DNA from: Streptomyces xanthophaeus | GTDB taxonomy: Bacteria > Actinomycetota > Actinomycetes > Streptomycetales > Streptomycetaceae | Length of the DNA stretch: 64,000 nt | Reading direction: 5' to 3' | Assembly (NCBI RefSeq): GCF_000725805.1 | Contig: NZ_JOFT01000009.1 | Span: forward strand, 186,001 to 250,000 | Shown: positions 26,337 through 34,629 of the stretch, piece after piece | How the letters are laid out: every line of letters starts with the position of its first letter | Position numbering within the stretch: position 1 is the stretch's first letter | The notes under the pieces: model-generated | Database searches by the model: none | Seen by the model: only the letters and a program-made list of their open reading frames with translations | What the model was told of the DNA's origin: nothing | Program-made: the position numbers and the translations under genes

Positions 26337-27521
26337 ATGGCTACGGGGGCAGCGGGCGGTGCGGCCGGTTATGGCGGCACGGCGGGTACGGCGGGTACGG
26401 CAGGCACGGCGAGTACGGCAGGCACGGCGGGTACGGCAGGTTCGGCGATCGCGCCGGGCACGGTAGGCACGCCGGGCACGGCAAGTACGTCGAGCGAGGC
26501 CGCGACAGCAGCTGCGGGAGCCGCGGAAGCCCCCGCCCATTCGGCCGGAGGCCGACGCCTGCTGGGGCGGTGGGCCGGATCCGGTGGCGGGCGTCTGCGT
26601 CGCACGCTGCTGGCCTCGGTCGTCGCCGCGGCCGTCGTGGTCCCCGTATCCGCCGCGGCCTCGCCCCACGTCCCCGCCCCTGAGGCCGCGGCGTTCGCCG
26701 AGGGCGCCGACGCCCCCACCCGGTACGCCGCCAACCTCGCCGGCCTCGCCGAGGCGGCCCGGATGGCCCAGGAGGCCGGCCGTACCGGCCGGGCCGCGAA
26801 GCTCCGCGCCATGGAGGCGGGCGGCACGGCCCGCTTCCTCGCCTTTGACGGGCGCGGCCGGGGCCGGGCCGTCGAGGTCTTCGGCGACCTCGGGAGCGCC
26901 GACCGGGTCACCGTCCTGTTGCCCGGGTCCGACACCACCCTGGACACCTACGCCCGGTTCCGGGCCGGGGCGCTCTCCCTCCAGGAGCGCCTGCGGGCCG
27001 GACATCCCCGCTCCGCCGTGGTCGCCTGGCTCGGGTACGACACCCCCGGCGCCGTCAGCACCACCGTCCTGACCACCGGCCGCGCCGAGCAGGCCGCCGC
27101 CGAACTGGGGCCCTTCCTCACCGGGTTGCGGGATCTGGCCGGGCCCGGTGCCCGGCTCTCCCTCCTCTGCCACTCCTACGGTTCCGTGGTCTGCGCCCGG
27201 ACCGACACCGGCTCCGCGGTCGCCGACATGGTCCTCTACGGCAGCCCGGGCACCGGCTCCGGCTCCGTCCGTGACCTGCCCACCGACGCCCGGGTCTGGG
27301 CCGGGCGGGGCAGTGGCGACTGGATAGCCGAGGTCCCCCACGTCCGGTTCGGCGGCATCGGCCTGGGCCCCGACCCGGTCGCCCCCGCCTTCGGGGCCCG
27401 GCCCTTCGCGGCGGGCAGCGCCGGGCACAGCGACTACCTCAAGCCCGGCACCGAGTCCCTCGACAGCCTGGCCGCCATCGTCCTCGGCACCGCCGCCGCG
27501 CAGGAGGCCCCCCGTGTCTGA
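26337..27521 (+). CDS. DUF1023 alpha/beta hydrolase
   Basis: 394-aa DUF1023-type hydrolase. The nucleophile elbow is CHSYGSVVCAR (Ser in GHSYGS context, with Cys in place of the first Gly). VTVLLPGSDTTLDTY and AVVAWLGYDTP precede it, and the late AGHSDYLKPG holds the His. The N-terminal 55 residues are a Gly-Thr-Ala repeat followed by a single membrane helix (about 82-102), so it is probably membrane-anchored or exported. Its 3' end overlaps the acyltransferase gene by 8 bp. The substrate is unknown. Confidence 0.85.
   Translation: MATGAAGGAAGYGGTAGTAGTAGTASTAGTAGTAGSAIAPGTVGTPGTASTSSEAATAAAGAAEAPAHSAGGRRLLGRWAGSGGGRLRRTLLASVVAAAVVVPVSAAASPHVPAPEAAAFAEGADAPTRYAANLAGLAEAARMAQEAGRTGRAAKLRAMEAGGTARFLAFDGRGRGRAVEVFGDLGSADRVTVLLPGSDTTLDTYARFRAGALSLQERLRAGHPRSAVVAWLGYDTPGAVSTTVLTTGRAEQAAAELGPFLTGLRDLAGPGARLSLLCHSYGSVVCARTDTGSAVADMVLYGSPGTGSGSVRDLPTDARVWAGRGSGDWIAEVPHVRFGGIGLGPDPVAPAFGARPFAAGSAGHSDYLKPGTESLDSLAAIVLGTAAAQEAPRV
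26375..26440. repeat. 9-bp-type GGTACGGCG repeat coding Gly-Thr-Ala units
   Basis: Imperfect 9-bp units at the 5' end of the DUF1023 gene, giving GTAGTAGTASTAGTAG in the protein. Confidence 0.8.
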
Positions 27522-28716
27522 GCTCCGCGCCCGCTGGTCCGCCCTCGCGGGCCGCATCGACTCGGCCACCCCGGCCGGCCGGGACCGGGCCGTCGACGCG
27601 CTGCGGGCCCTCGCGATCCTCGGGGTGGTCCTCGGCCACTGGCTGGTGACCGCCCTGACCACCGCCGACGGCGGGCTGAGCGCCACCAGCCCGCTGGAGC
27701 ACATGCCCTGGCTGGCCCCGGTGTCCTGGGTGCTGCAGACCCTTGCCGTCTTCTTCCTGGTCGGCGGCCATGTGGCCGCCCAGGGCTACGCCGTGGCGCG
27801 GGCCCGCGGGGACTCGTACGGGGCCTGGGTCGGCCGGCGGCTCGGCCGACTGTCCCGTCCGGTCGCCGCCGTCCTGGTCCTGTGGACCGTGGTCGCGGGC
27901 GGGATGCTGCTCGGCGGGGCGGAGCTGGACACCGTCCGCACGCTGGTCAAGCTGGCCCTCTCCCCGCTGTGGTTCCTCCTCGTCTTCGCCGCGCTCACCG
28001 CCGCGACCCCGCTGGTGCTCCGCGTCCACCCGCTGTGGCCCCTGGCCGTGGTGGCGGGCGTCGACCTGTGGCGGTTCGGGTACGGCGGGCCCGCGTGGGC
28101 CGGCTGGATCAATGTGGGCGCGGGCTGGCTCGTGCCCTACACCCTGGGCGCCGCCTGGGCCCGGGGGGCGTTCGCCCGGCGCCGGTCCGCCGTGCTCCTG
28201 CTCGCCGCGGGGAGCGGCGCCACCGCCGCGCTCGTCCTGTGGTGCGGGTACCCGGCCGCCATGGTGGGGGTCCCGGGGGCCGCGGTGTCGAACCTGAACC
28301 CGCCGACGCTCGCCGCGGCCGCGTTCGGACTCGCCCAGTGCGGCCTGGCCCTGCTGGTGCGCGAACCGCTGGCCCGGGCCGTGCGAAGGCCCACCGCCTG
28401 GGCGAAGGTGGCGCTGGTGAACCTCTCCGCCATGACGGTCTTCCTCTGGCACCAGACGGCGATGATGACCGTCACCGCCCTCGGGCTGCTGGCGCCCGCC
28501 GACCTGCCCGGGCTGCACACCGTGCCCGGCTCGGCGGGCTGGATCGCCGCCCGGCTGCTGTGGCTGCCGGTGTTCGCCGCCGCACTGCTGCTCTGCTGGG
28601 CCGCGTTCCGCACCTACGAACAGGGCCGGCCCGCCGGGCAGTCCCGTACGGCCTCGGGCTCCCCCGTCCCGTACCGGCGACGCAGCGCCCCCGCGCGGGA
28701 GATCACCCGTGTCTAG
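27514..28716 (+). CDS. Acyltransferase family 3 membrane protein
   Basis: 400-aa integral membrane acyltransferase (OafA/YrhL-like, acyltransferase_3). The first cytoplasmic motif, DRAVDALRALAILGVVLGHW, has the catalytic-type His and Arg. About ten hydrophobic helices follow, including MTVFLWHQTAMMTVTAL. Family members O-acylate extracellular glycans or other envelope molecules. GTG start with GGAGG close by, overlapping the DUF1023 gene; that pair plus the following histidine kinase form one tight cluster (8-bp overlaps). Confidence 0.86.
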   Translation: MSELRARWSALAGRIDSATPAGRDRAVDALRALAILGVVLGHWLVTALTTADGGLSATSPLEHMPWLAPVSWVLQTLAVFFLVGGHVAAQGYAVARARGDSYGAWVGRRLGRLSRPVAAVLVLWTVVAGGMLLGGAELDTVRTLVKLALSPLWFLLVFAALTAATPLVLRVHPLWPLAVVAGVDLWRFGYGGPAWAGWINVGAGWLVPYTLGAAWARGAFARRRSAVLLLAAGSGATAALVLWCGYPAAMVGVPGAAVSNLNPPTLAAAAFGLAQCGLALLVREPLARAVRRPTAWAKVALVNLSAMTVFLWHQTAMMTVTALGLLAPADLPGLHTVPGSAGWIAARLLWLPVFAAALLLCWAAFRTYEQGRPAGQSRTASGSPVPYRRRSAPAREITRV

Positions 28717-30052
28717 CCTTGAGCCCGTGAACGAGCAGAGCACAGTCCCCGAGCAGACCCCCGCGAGCCGGGGCAGGGTGCTGCGGGCCACGGCGCGGGA
28801 GCTGCTCACCCTGCGGCGCGATCCCCTGCCCCGGATGTCCCGGCCGCGCTGGCTGGCCCGGCTGCCGCACGTCCTCGTCGCCTACGCCGCCGCATTCATC
28901 GGCTTCCTCTATGCGGAACAGCTCGCCGACCACTACCACGTCGACGGTTCGGTCATCTGGGTCCCGGCCGCGCTGTCGGGGGTCTCCATCGCGCTCGCGA
29001 TGTTCCGCCCGGTCCCCGCGTGGTGGCTGGGACTGCTCGCCGCGGGCCTCGGCGCCTGGACGATGCACGAGCACGTCGGCCACGGGCAGACCTGGCCCTG
29101 GACCCCCGGCGGGATCTTCGGCCTCGGCATCGTGATCCTGCTGGTGGCCCTGCGGGTACCGCCCAGGGTCACCGTCGCGGTCGTCTCGGCCTCCCTGGTC
29201 CTCACCGGCCTGGCCGAGGCCCTGTGGAGCCCGGAGCTCAGCGCGAGCACCGTGCCCGCGGCCGCGCTCCTCTTCGGGTTCGCCGGACTGCTCGGCTACG
29301 CGCTGCGCGCGGTGCGGCTGACCCGCGGCGAGCTGGTCGAGCAGGAGACGCTCACCGAGGAGGAACGGGCCCGGCGCACCCTGCTGGAGGAGCGCAGCCG
29401 CATCGCGCGCGAGCTGCACGACGTGGTCGCGCACCACATGTCGGTGATCTCCATCCAGGCGCAGGTCGCCCCGCACCTGGTGGAGAACCCGTCGCAGGAG
29501 CTCAAGGAGAACCTGGCGGGCATCCGGGAGAACGCGCTGGAGGCCCTCACGGAGCTGCGGCGGGTGCTGGGCGTGCTGCGCTCCGAACAGCCGGACGAAC
29601 CCGGGGCCCCGCAGCATCCGCAGCCGACCCTCGCCGAGCTGGACGGGCTCGTGGACAACGTCCGGGGCGCCGGACTGGCGGTCACCACCGAGATCGCGGG
29701 CATCCGGCGGGCGCTGACGCCGGGGGTGGAGCTCACCGCGTACCGGATCGTGCAGGAGGCCCTGAGCAACTGCCTGCGCCACGCCCCCGGTTCGCAGGTG
29801 GAGGTCGGTATCGCGTACGGCCCGCGGGAGCTGCACCTGTGCATCGCCAACTCCGCTCCGACCCGGGCGGCGCCGCCCTCCCCGGGCGCCGGGCACGGGC
29901 TGTTGGGGATGCGGGAGCGGGCGGGCATGCTGGGGGGCGAGCTGAGCGCCGGCCCGTGCCCCGACGGGGGTTATGAGGTGACGGCCGTTCTCCCGATGGA
30001 CCCGCCGGTCCGGGCGGCCAGCTCCCCGCACGAGACGAAGAGGGAACGATGA
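28709..30052 (+). CDS. Sensor histidine kinase (HisKA_3 type), system 1
   Basis: 447-aa NarL-class sensor kinase. The N-terminal membrane domain of about five helices (residues 50-205) has no large sensor loop. It is followed by the phospho-acceptor motif ARELHDVVAHHMSVISIQAQ (about 233-252) and a C-terminal ATPase domain (AYRIVQEALSNCLRHAPGSQ, then GHGLLGMRERAGMLGG). GTG at 28709 has GGGAG seven bases upstream; a second GTG at 28727 is possible. It overlaps the acyltransferase gene by 8 bp and its response regulator by 4 bp. Confidence 0.9.
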   Translation: MSSLEPVNEQSTVPEQTPASRGRVLRATARELLTLRRDPLPRMSRPRWLARLPHVLVAYAAAFIGFLYAEQLADHYHVDGSVIWVPAALSGVSIALAMFRPVPAWWLGLLAAGLGAWTMHEHVGHGQTWPWTPGGIFGLGIVILLVALRVPPRVTVAVVSASLVLTGLAEALWSPELSASTVPAAALLFGFAGLLGYALRAVRLTRGELVEQETLTEEERARRTLLEERSRIARELHDVVAHHMSVISIQAQVAPHLVENPSQELKENLAGIRENALEALTELRRVLGVLRSEQPDEPGAPQHPQPTLAELDGLVDNVRGAGLAVTTEIAGIRRALTPGVELTAYRIVQEALSNCLRHAPGSQVEVGIAYGPRELHLCIANSAPTRAAPPSPGAGHGLLGMRERAGMLGGELSAGPCPDGGYEVTAVLPMDPPVRAASSPHETKRER

Positions 30053-30720
30053 GCACCCCGATCAAGGTGATGATCGCCGACGACCAGATGATGGTCCGGC
30101 AGGGCTTCAGCGTGTTGCTGAACGCCCAGCCCGACATCGAGGTGGTCGGCCAGGCCGTGGACGGGGCGGACGCCGTCGCCAAGGTGGGCGAGCTGGCACC
30201 GGACGTGGTCCTGATGGACATCCGCATGCCGGGGATGGGCGGCATCGAGGCCACCTCCGTCATCACCGCCGTGCCCGGCGCCGCCGTGAAGGTGCTGGTG
30301 CTGACCACCTTCGACCTGGACGAGTACGTGTACGAGGCGCTGCGCGCCGGGGCCTCCGGCTTCCTGCTCAAGGACGCGTCGGCCGATCAGCTCGCGGAGG
30401 CGGTGCGGGTGGTGGCGGCCGGGGAGGCGCTGCTCTCGCCGAACATCACGAAGCGGCTGATCACCGAGTTCTCGCGGATGGGCGCGCCGCGCGCGCCGTC
30501 GCGGGCGCGGATCGAGGAGCTCACCGAGCGGGAGACCGAGGTGCTGTCGCTGATCGCGCAGGGCCTGTCGAATGCGGAGATCGCCCGGCATCTGACGGTG
30601 GCGGAGCAGACGGTCAAGACGCATGTGGGGCGGATCCTGGTGAAGCTGGGCCTGCGGGACCGCACCCAGGCCGCGGTGTTCGCGTACGAGACCGGGCTGG
30701 TACGCCCGACGGGCTACTGA
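30049..30720 (+). CDS. LuxR/NarL-type response regulator, system 1
   Basis: 223-aa response regulator. The receiver domain has the acidic pair in IADDQMMVRQG and the phospho-acceptor Asp in DVVLMDIRMPGMGG. The C-terminal LuxR helix-turn-helix starts ELTERETEVLSLIAQGLSNA and continues EIARHLTVAEQTVKTHVGRI. GAAGAGGGAACG precedes the ATG, and the start overlaps the kinase stop (ATGA). Cognate partner of the kinase before it. Confidence 0.94.
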   Translation: MSTPIKVMIADDQMMVRQGFSVLLNAQPDIEVVGQAVDGADAVAKVGELAPDVVLMDIRMPGMGGIEATSVITAVPGAAVKVLVLTTFDLDEYVYEALRAGASGFLLKDASADQLAEAVRVVAAGEALLSPNITKRLITEFSRMGAPRAPSRARIEELTERETEVLSLIAQGLSNAEIARHLTVAEQTVKTHVGRILVKLGLRDRTQAAVFAYETGLVRPTGY

Positions 30721-30809
30721 ACCCACCCGGGTAGTACTTGAGGGGGACCCGGGGAAATCCCCATCAGCGGCGACGCGGGTGAGGGTGGCGGCGGCCTACG
30801 GTTCTGGGT

Positions 30810-32135
30810 ATGACCGAGACCACCACCGGGGGGACAGCCCGGGCACCCGAGCTCCGTATCGCCTCGGGCCTGCTCCAGGGCTTCCGCGAAGACCTGGTCA
30901 CTGATGCCTTCGCCTACCGGCCGCTGCCGCCGCTCCGTCCCGAGGGGCGGTGGGTGCGCTGGCTTCCCCGGGGGCTGCGGCCCCATGCCGGCCATCTCCC
31001 CCACGCCGTGGTGACCTTGCTGGCGGTGGTGACGGTAGTGGCCTCCACCGCGAACAGCGGGGGCGCCCCGGGGGGCATGACGCTGTTGGTGGGGCTCATA
31101 GCCGCGGCGCCCGTGCTGATGACCCTGGTGCGGCCTGCGGGGGCGTTCTGGACGGTGCTGGCCGTGACGCTGCCGCTGGCCATGGTCCAGGACACGGGCA
31201 TGACCTGGCCGTGGACGCCGAGCACCTTCGTGGCGCATCTGGCGGTCGTGACCGTCGTCGCGATGCGGAGCAGGCCGCGGGTGGCCGCCTGGATGTGGGT
31301 GATCACCGTGGTGGCCGGTGCGGTCCTGCCGGAGCTGATCGGGCGGTCCTCCGAGGTCGGGCCGATGGCCTTCCTGACGGCCTTGGCCCTGCTTGCCGTC
31401 ACGGTCCGCAACACGCGGCGGCAGGCGCGCGAGGAGGTCACGGCCCAGCTGGAGGTCACGGCCTTCGAGCGGGACAGGCGGACGCTGCTGGAGGAGCGGA
31501 CGACGATCGCGCGGGAGCTGCACGACGTGGTGGCGCACCACATGTCGGTGGTCGCGATCCAGGCGGAAGCGGCGCCGTACCGGGTGAAGAACCCGCCGCC
31601 GGAGCTGGAGGCCGCGTTCGTCACCATCCGGGAGAACGCGGTGGCGGCGCTGACGGAGCTTCGGCGGGTGCTGGGCGTGGTGCGCTCCGCGGACTACGAG
31701 GCCCCCGATGCCCCGCAGCCGACGCTGGCCTCCCTGGACGGGCTGCTGGCCAATGTGCGCGAGGCCGGGCTGAGCGTGGACAAGACGGTCACCGGAGCGG
31801 TGCGGGAGCTGCCGCAGGGCGTGGAGCTGTCGGCGTACCGGATCATCCAGGAGGCCCTGAGCAACACGCTGCGGCATGCGCCTGGCGCCGCGGCCCGGGT
31901 GGAGGTGTCCTATGTGCTCGGCGGCCTGGGGATACGCGTCGTCAACGAGGCGGCGACCGGGGACGTCCGGCCTTCGCCGGGGGCGGGGCACGGGATCACC
32001 GGGATGCGGGAGCGGGTGGCCATGCTGGAGGGTGAGATGACGGCCGGGCAGACGGCCGCGGGTGGGTACGAGGTGGCGGTGTTCATACCGGTGTCGAGCC
32101 GTCCGGAACAGGCGTCGGGGGAGGAACCGGCATGA
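30810..32135 (+). CDS. Sensor histidine kinase (HisKA_3 type), system 2
   Basis: 441-aa sensor kinase built like system 1. Membrane helices lie at about 65-205, the phospho-acceptor motif ARELHDVVAHHMSVVAIQAE near 235-254, and the ATPase domain in the C-terminal third (AYRIIQEALSNTLRHAPGAA, GHGITGMRERVAMLEG). Strong identity of the dimerisation and ATPase parts with system 1 indicates tandem duplication, while the membrane part has diverged. It overlaps its response regulator by 4 bp. Confidence 0.9.
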   Translation: MTETTTGGTARAPELRIASGLLQGFREDLVTDAFAYRPLPPLRPEGRWVRWLPRGLRPHAGHLPHAVVTLLAVVTVVASTANSGGAPGGMTLLVGLIAAAPVLMTLVRPAGAFWTVLAVTLPLAMVQDTGMTWPWTPSTFVAHLAVVTVVAMRSRPRVAAWMWVITVVAGAVLPELIGRSSEVGPMAFLTALALLAVTVRNTRRQAREEVTAQLEVTAFERDRRTLLEERTTIARELHDVVAHHMSVVAIQAEAAPYRVKNPPPELEAAFVTIRENAVAALTELRRVLGVVRSADYEAPDAPQPTLASLDGLLANVREAGLSVDKTVTGAVRELPQGVELSAYRIIQEALSNTLRHAPGAAARVEVSYVLGGLGIRVVNEAATGDVRPSPGAGHGITGMRERVAMLEGEMTAGQTAAGGYEVAVFIPVSSRPEQASGEEPA

Positions 32136-32791
32136 CGATCAGAGTGCTGATCGTCGACGACCAGATGATGGTCCGGGAGGGCTTCTCCGTCCTGTTGAAC
32201 GCCATGGACGGCATCGAGGTGGTCGGCGAGGCGGTGGACGGCCGGCAGGCCATCGCCCAGGTGGCGGCCCTGCGGCCGGACGTGGTGCTGATGGACATCC
32301 GGATGCCGGAGATGAACGGGCTGGAGGCGACCCGGGAGATCGTGGCCGCGGACACGGACGCGAAGGTGCTGGTCCTGACGACCTTCGACCTCGATGAGTA
32401 CGTGTACCAGGCGCTGCGGGCCGGTGCCTCCGGGTTCCTGCTCAAGGACGCTTCGGCCCGTCAGCTCGCCGACGGGGTGCGGGTGGTGGCGGCCGGGGAG
32501 GCCCTGCTGGCGCCGTCGGTGACGAAGCGGCTGATCGTGGAGTTCTCCAAGCTCGCCGAGACCCCGCGCCCGGCCGATCCGGTGGAGGTGGGTGAGCTGA
32601 CGGAGCGGGAGACGGAGGTGCTGGTGCTGATCGCGCAGGGGCTGTCCAATGCGGAGATAGCCGACCGGCTGATCGTCGCGGAGTCCACGATCAAGACCCA
32701 TGTGAGCCGGATCCTGGTGAAGCTGGGCCTGCGGGACCGCACCCAGGCCGCGGTGTTCGCCTACGAGACCCGGCTGGTGACCCCGGCCTGA
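32132..32791 (+). CDS. LuxR/NarL-type response regulator, system 2
   Basis: 219-aa response regulator, a close paralogue of the system 1 regulator. It has the receiver domain IVDDQMMVREG and DVVLMDIRMPEMNG with the acceptor Asp, and a LuxR domain (ELTERETEVLVLIAQGLSNA, then EIADRLIVAESTIKTHVSRI). The segments TTFDLDEYVY and RAGASGFLLKDAS are identical in both. GGGGGAGGA precedes the ATG. Confidence 0.94.
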   Translation: MTIRVLIVDDQMMVREGFSVLLNAMDGIEVVGEAVDGRQAIAQVAALRPDVVLMDIRMPEMNGLEATREIVAADTDAKVLVLTTFDLDEYVYQALRAGASGFLLKDASARQLADGVRVVAAGEALLAPSVTKRLIVEFSKLAETPRPADPVEVGELTERETEVLVLIAQGLSNAEIADRLIVAESTIKTHVSRILVKLGLRDRTQAAVFAYETRLVTPA

Positions 32792-32851
32792 GTCGCGGCG
32801 CCCGGCGCCGCGATCCGGTGGACCTTCCCATCCCAGCACTAGAGTGCCGGG

Positions 32852-34069
32852 ATGGGCTTTGATCCGTGGGATGCCGCGTTCGTCGCCGATCCGTACCCGG
32901 CGTACGGGGAGTTGCGGGAGCAGGGGCGGGCCGTGTGGTGCGAGGCCACCGGGCAGTGGCTCGTGCCGCACTACGCCGATGTGAGTGCGCTGTTGCGGGA
33001 CCGGCGGCTGGGGCGTACCTACCTGCACCGCTTCTCGCACGAGGAATTCGGCCGTGAGGCCCCGCCCGCGGAGCACGAGCCCTTCCATGTGCTCAACGGC
33101 AACGGCCTGTTGGACCTGGAGGATCCCGCGCACGCGCGGGTGCGGCGGCTGGTGGCGAAGGCCTTCACGCCCCGGACGGTGGAGCGGCTGGTACCGGCCG
33201 TGGAGCGGCTGGCCCGCCGGCTGGTCGGCCAACTGCTCGCGGACGGCGGCGGGGACCTGCAGAGCGTGGTCGCCGAGCCGCTGCCGGTGGCCGTGATCGC
33301 GGAGCTGCTCGGGGTGCCGGAGGCGGACCGGGAGCTGCTGCGGCCCTGGTCGGCCGATATCTGCGGGATGTTCGAGCTCCGGCCGGACGAGGACACGGCG
33401 CGCCGGGCGGTGCGGGCGAGCACCGAGTTCAGCGCCTATCTGCGCGCCCTGATCACCGAGCGGCGTACCCGCCCCGGGGAGGACCTGATCTCGGCGCTGA
33501 TCGCCGCCCACGACGAGGAGGGCCGCCTCAGCGAGCAGGAGATGATCTCCACGTGTGTCCTCCTGCTGAACGCCGGACACGAGGCCACGGTCAACACGAC
33601 CGTCAACGGATGGTGGGCGCTGTTCCGCAATCCCGGGGAGCTCGCGGCCCTGCGCGCGGACCCCGGATCGCGGAATCCCGAAAAGTTGTCCACAGCTGTG
33701 GATGAACTCATGCGGTACGACACACCGCTCCAGATGTTCGAGCGGTGGGTGCTCGACGAGATCCGGATCGGGGACACGGTGATCCCCCGCGGCGCAGAAA
33801 TCGCACTGCTGTTCGGTTCTGCGAACCGTGATCCCGCCCGCTTCACGGACCCCGACACGCTGGACCTCGGGCGGACCGACAATCCGCACCTGAGCTTCGG
33901 TGCCGGCATCCACTACTGCCTGGGGGCTCCCCTGGCGCGGCGGGAGCTCGAAGCCTCCTTCGGAGCGCTGCTGGCGGACGGGATCCCGCCCCTGCGGCTC
34001 GTCGAGGAACCCCGGTGGCGGGACGGGTACGTCATCCGCGGCCTGGAACAGCTGCTGGTGGAGTTCTAG
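32852..34069 (+). CDS. Cytochrome P450
   Basis: 405-aa soluble bacterial P450. The haem-ligand loop is FGAGIHYCLGAPLARREL (Cys about residue 356), the I-helix is LLLNAGHEATVNTTVNGWW (acid/alcohol pair AGHEAT), and the K-helix region is VDELMRYDTPLQMFERWVL. All expected positions are present and the length is normal. The substrate is unknown, and no ferredoxin gene lies alongside. It ends in a 4-bp convergent overlap with the next gene, leaving no room for a terminator. Confidence 0.93.
   Translation: MGFDPWDAAFVADPYPAYGELREQGRAVWCEATGQWLVPHYADVSALLRDRRLGRTYLHRFSHEEFGREAPPAEHEPFHVLNGNGLLDLEDPAHARVRRLVAKAFTPRTVERLVPAVERLARRLVGQLLADGGGDLQSVVAEPLPVAVIAELLGVPEADRELLRPWSADICGMFELRPDEDTARRAVRASTEFSAYLRALITERRTRPGEDLISALIAAHDEEGRLSEQEMISTCVLLLNAGHEATVNTTVNGWWALFRNPGELAALRADPGSRNPEKLSTAVDELMRYDTPLQMFERWVLDEIRIGDTVIPRGAEIALLFGSANRDPARFTDPDTLDLGRTDNPHLSFGAGIHYCLGAPLARRELEASFGALLADGIPPLRLVEEPRWRDGYVIRGLEQLLVEF
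33686..33705. promoter_or_regulatory. Inverted pair of DnaA-box-like sites inside P450 gene
   Basis: TTGTCCACA (33686-33694) is the Streptomyces DnaA-box consensus. It is followed after two bases by TGTGGATGA, whose complement TCATCCACA is a near-box. Together they contain the 14-bp palindrome TCCACAGCTGTGGA (33689-33702). The site could titrate or bind DnaA, but it lies in coding sequence and may be chance. Confidence 0.4.
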
Positions 34070-34629
34070 GAAAGGCTCCGCGCCTGCTCGGCCCGGCTCC
34101 GCCGCAGGGCCTGACCGCGCAAGGGCCGGGCGAGGCCGAGGCGGCCGGCCGCCGGCGCCCACAGGACGGCCCCCGTCGCCGGGTCCCCGGCCAGCGCGAT
34201 CTCGACGACACCCGCCCGGAGCTCCGCCGGGGCCCCGGGCGGCCACGGACGCCTCGGCAGCGCCCTGCGCCCCAGCGGCCCGAGCGTCAGCTCGGGCCCG
34301 CCGTCCAGGACCAGCACCGGCGCAAGCGCCCCGCGGCGCACCACCTCGGCCTCGTACGCGGTCCAGTGCACCGCCGGGTCCCGCAGGGCGCGCCGCACCC
34401 GCCGGACCGCGTACAGCTCCCGCACCCCGAGCACCACCGGGCTCAGCAGCACGACCAGCAGGACGGGCCGGGTGAGCACGGCCGCGACCACCGCCGGCCA
34501 GCAGAACACCGGCAGCAGGCACAGCAGCAGCCCGTCGCGCCGCCAGTCCCCGAGCGCGCCGCTCAGGAGGTCCCCGCCCGGCCCCGGGCGGGGCGCACCG
34601 GCGCCGGGGACCGCGCCGCCGCGGCTCAC
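34066..34629 (-). CDS. Hypothetical membrane protein, 187 aa
   Basis: Protein with two adjacent hydrophobic helices (about residues 32-70: LLLCLLPVFCWPAVVAAVL, then PVLLVVLLSPVVLGV) and a Arg/Pro-rich soluble C-terminal domain. No family recognised. The GTG start at 34629 shares four bases with the stop of the lipid-kinase-like gene (GTGA), so it is translated with it. The 3' end overlaps the convergent P450 stop within a CTAG. Confidence 0.7.
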   Translation of the reverse strand: MSRGGAVPGAGAPRPGPGGDLLSGALGDWRRDGLLLCLLPVFCWPAVVAAVLTRPVLLVVLLSPVVLGVRELYAVRRVRRALRDPAVHWTAYEAEVVRRGALAPVLVLDGGPELTLGPLGRRALPRRPWPPGAPAELRAGVVEIALAGDPATGAVLWAPAAGRLGLARPLRGQALRRSRAEQARSLS

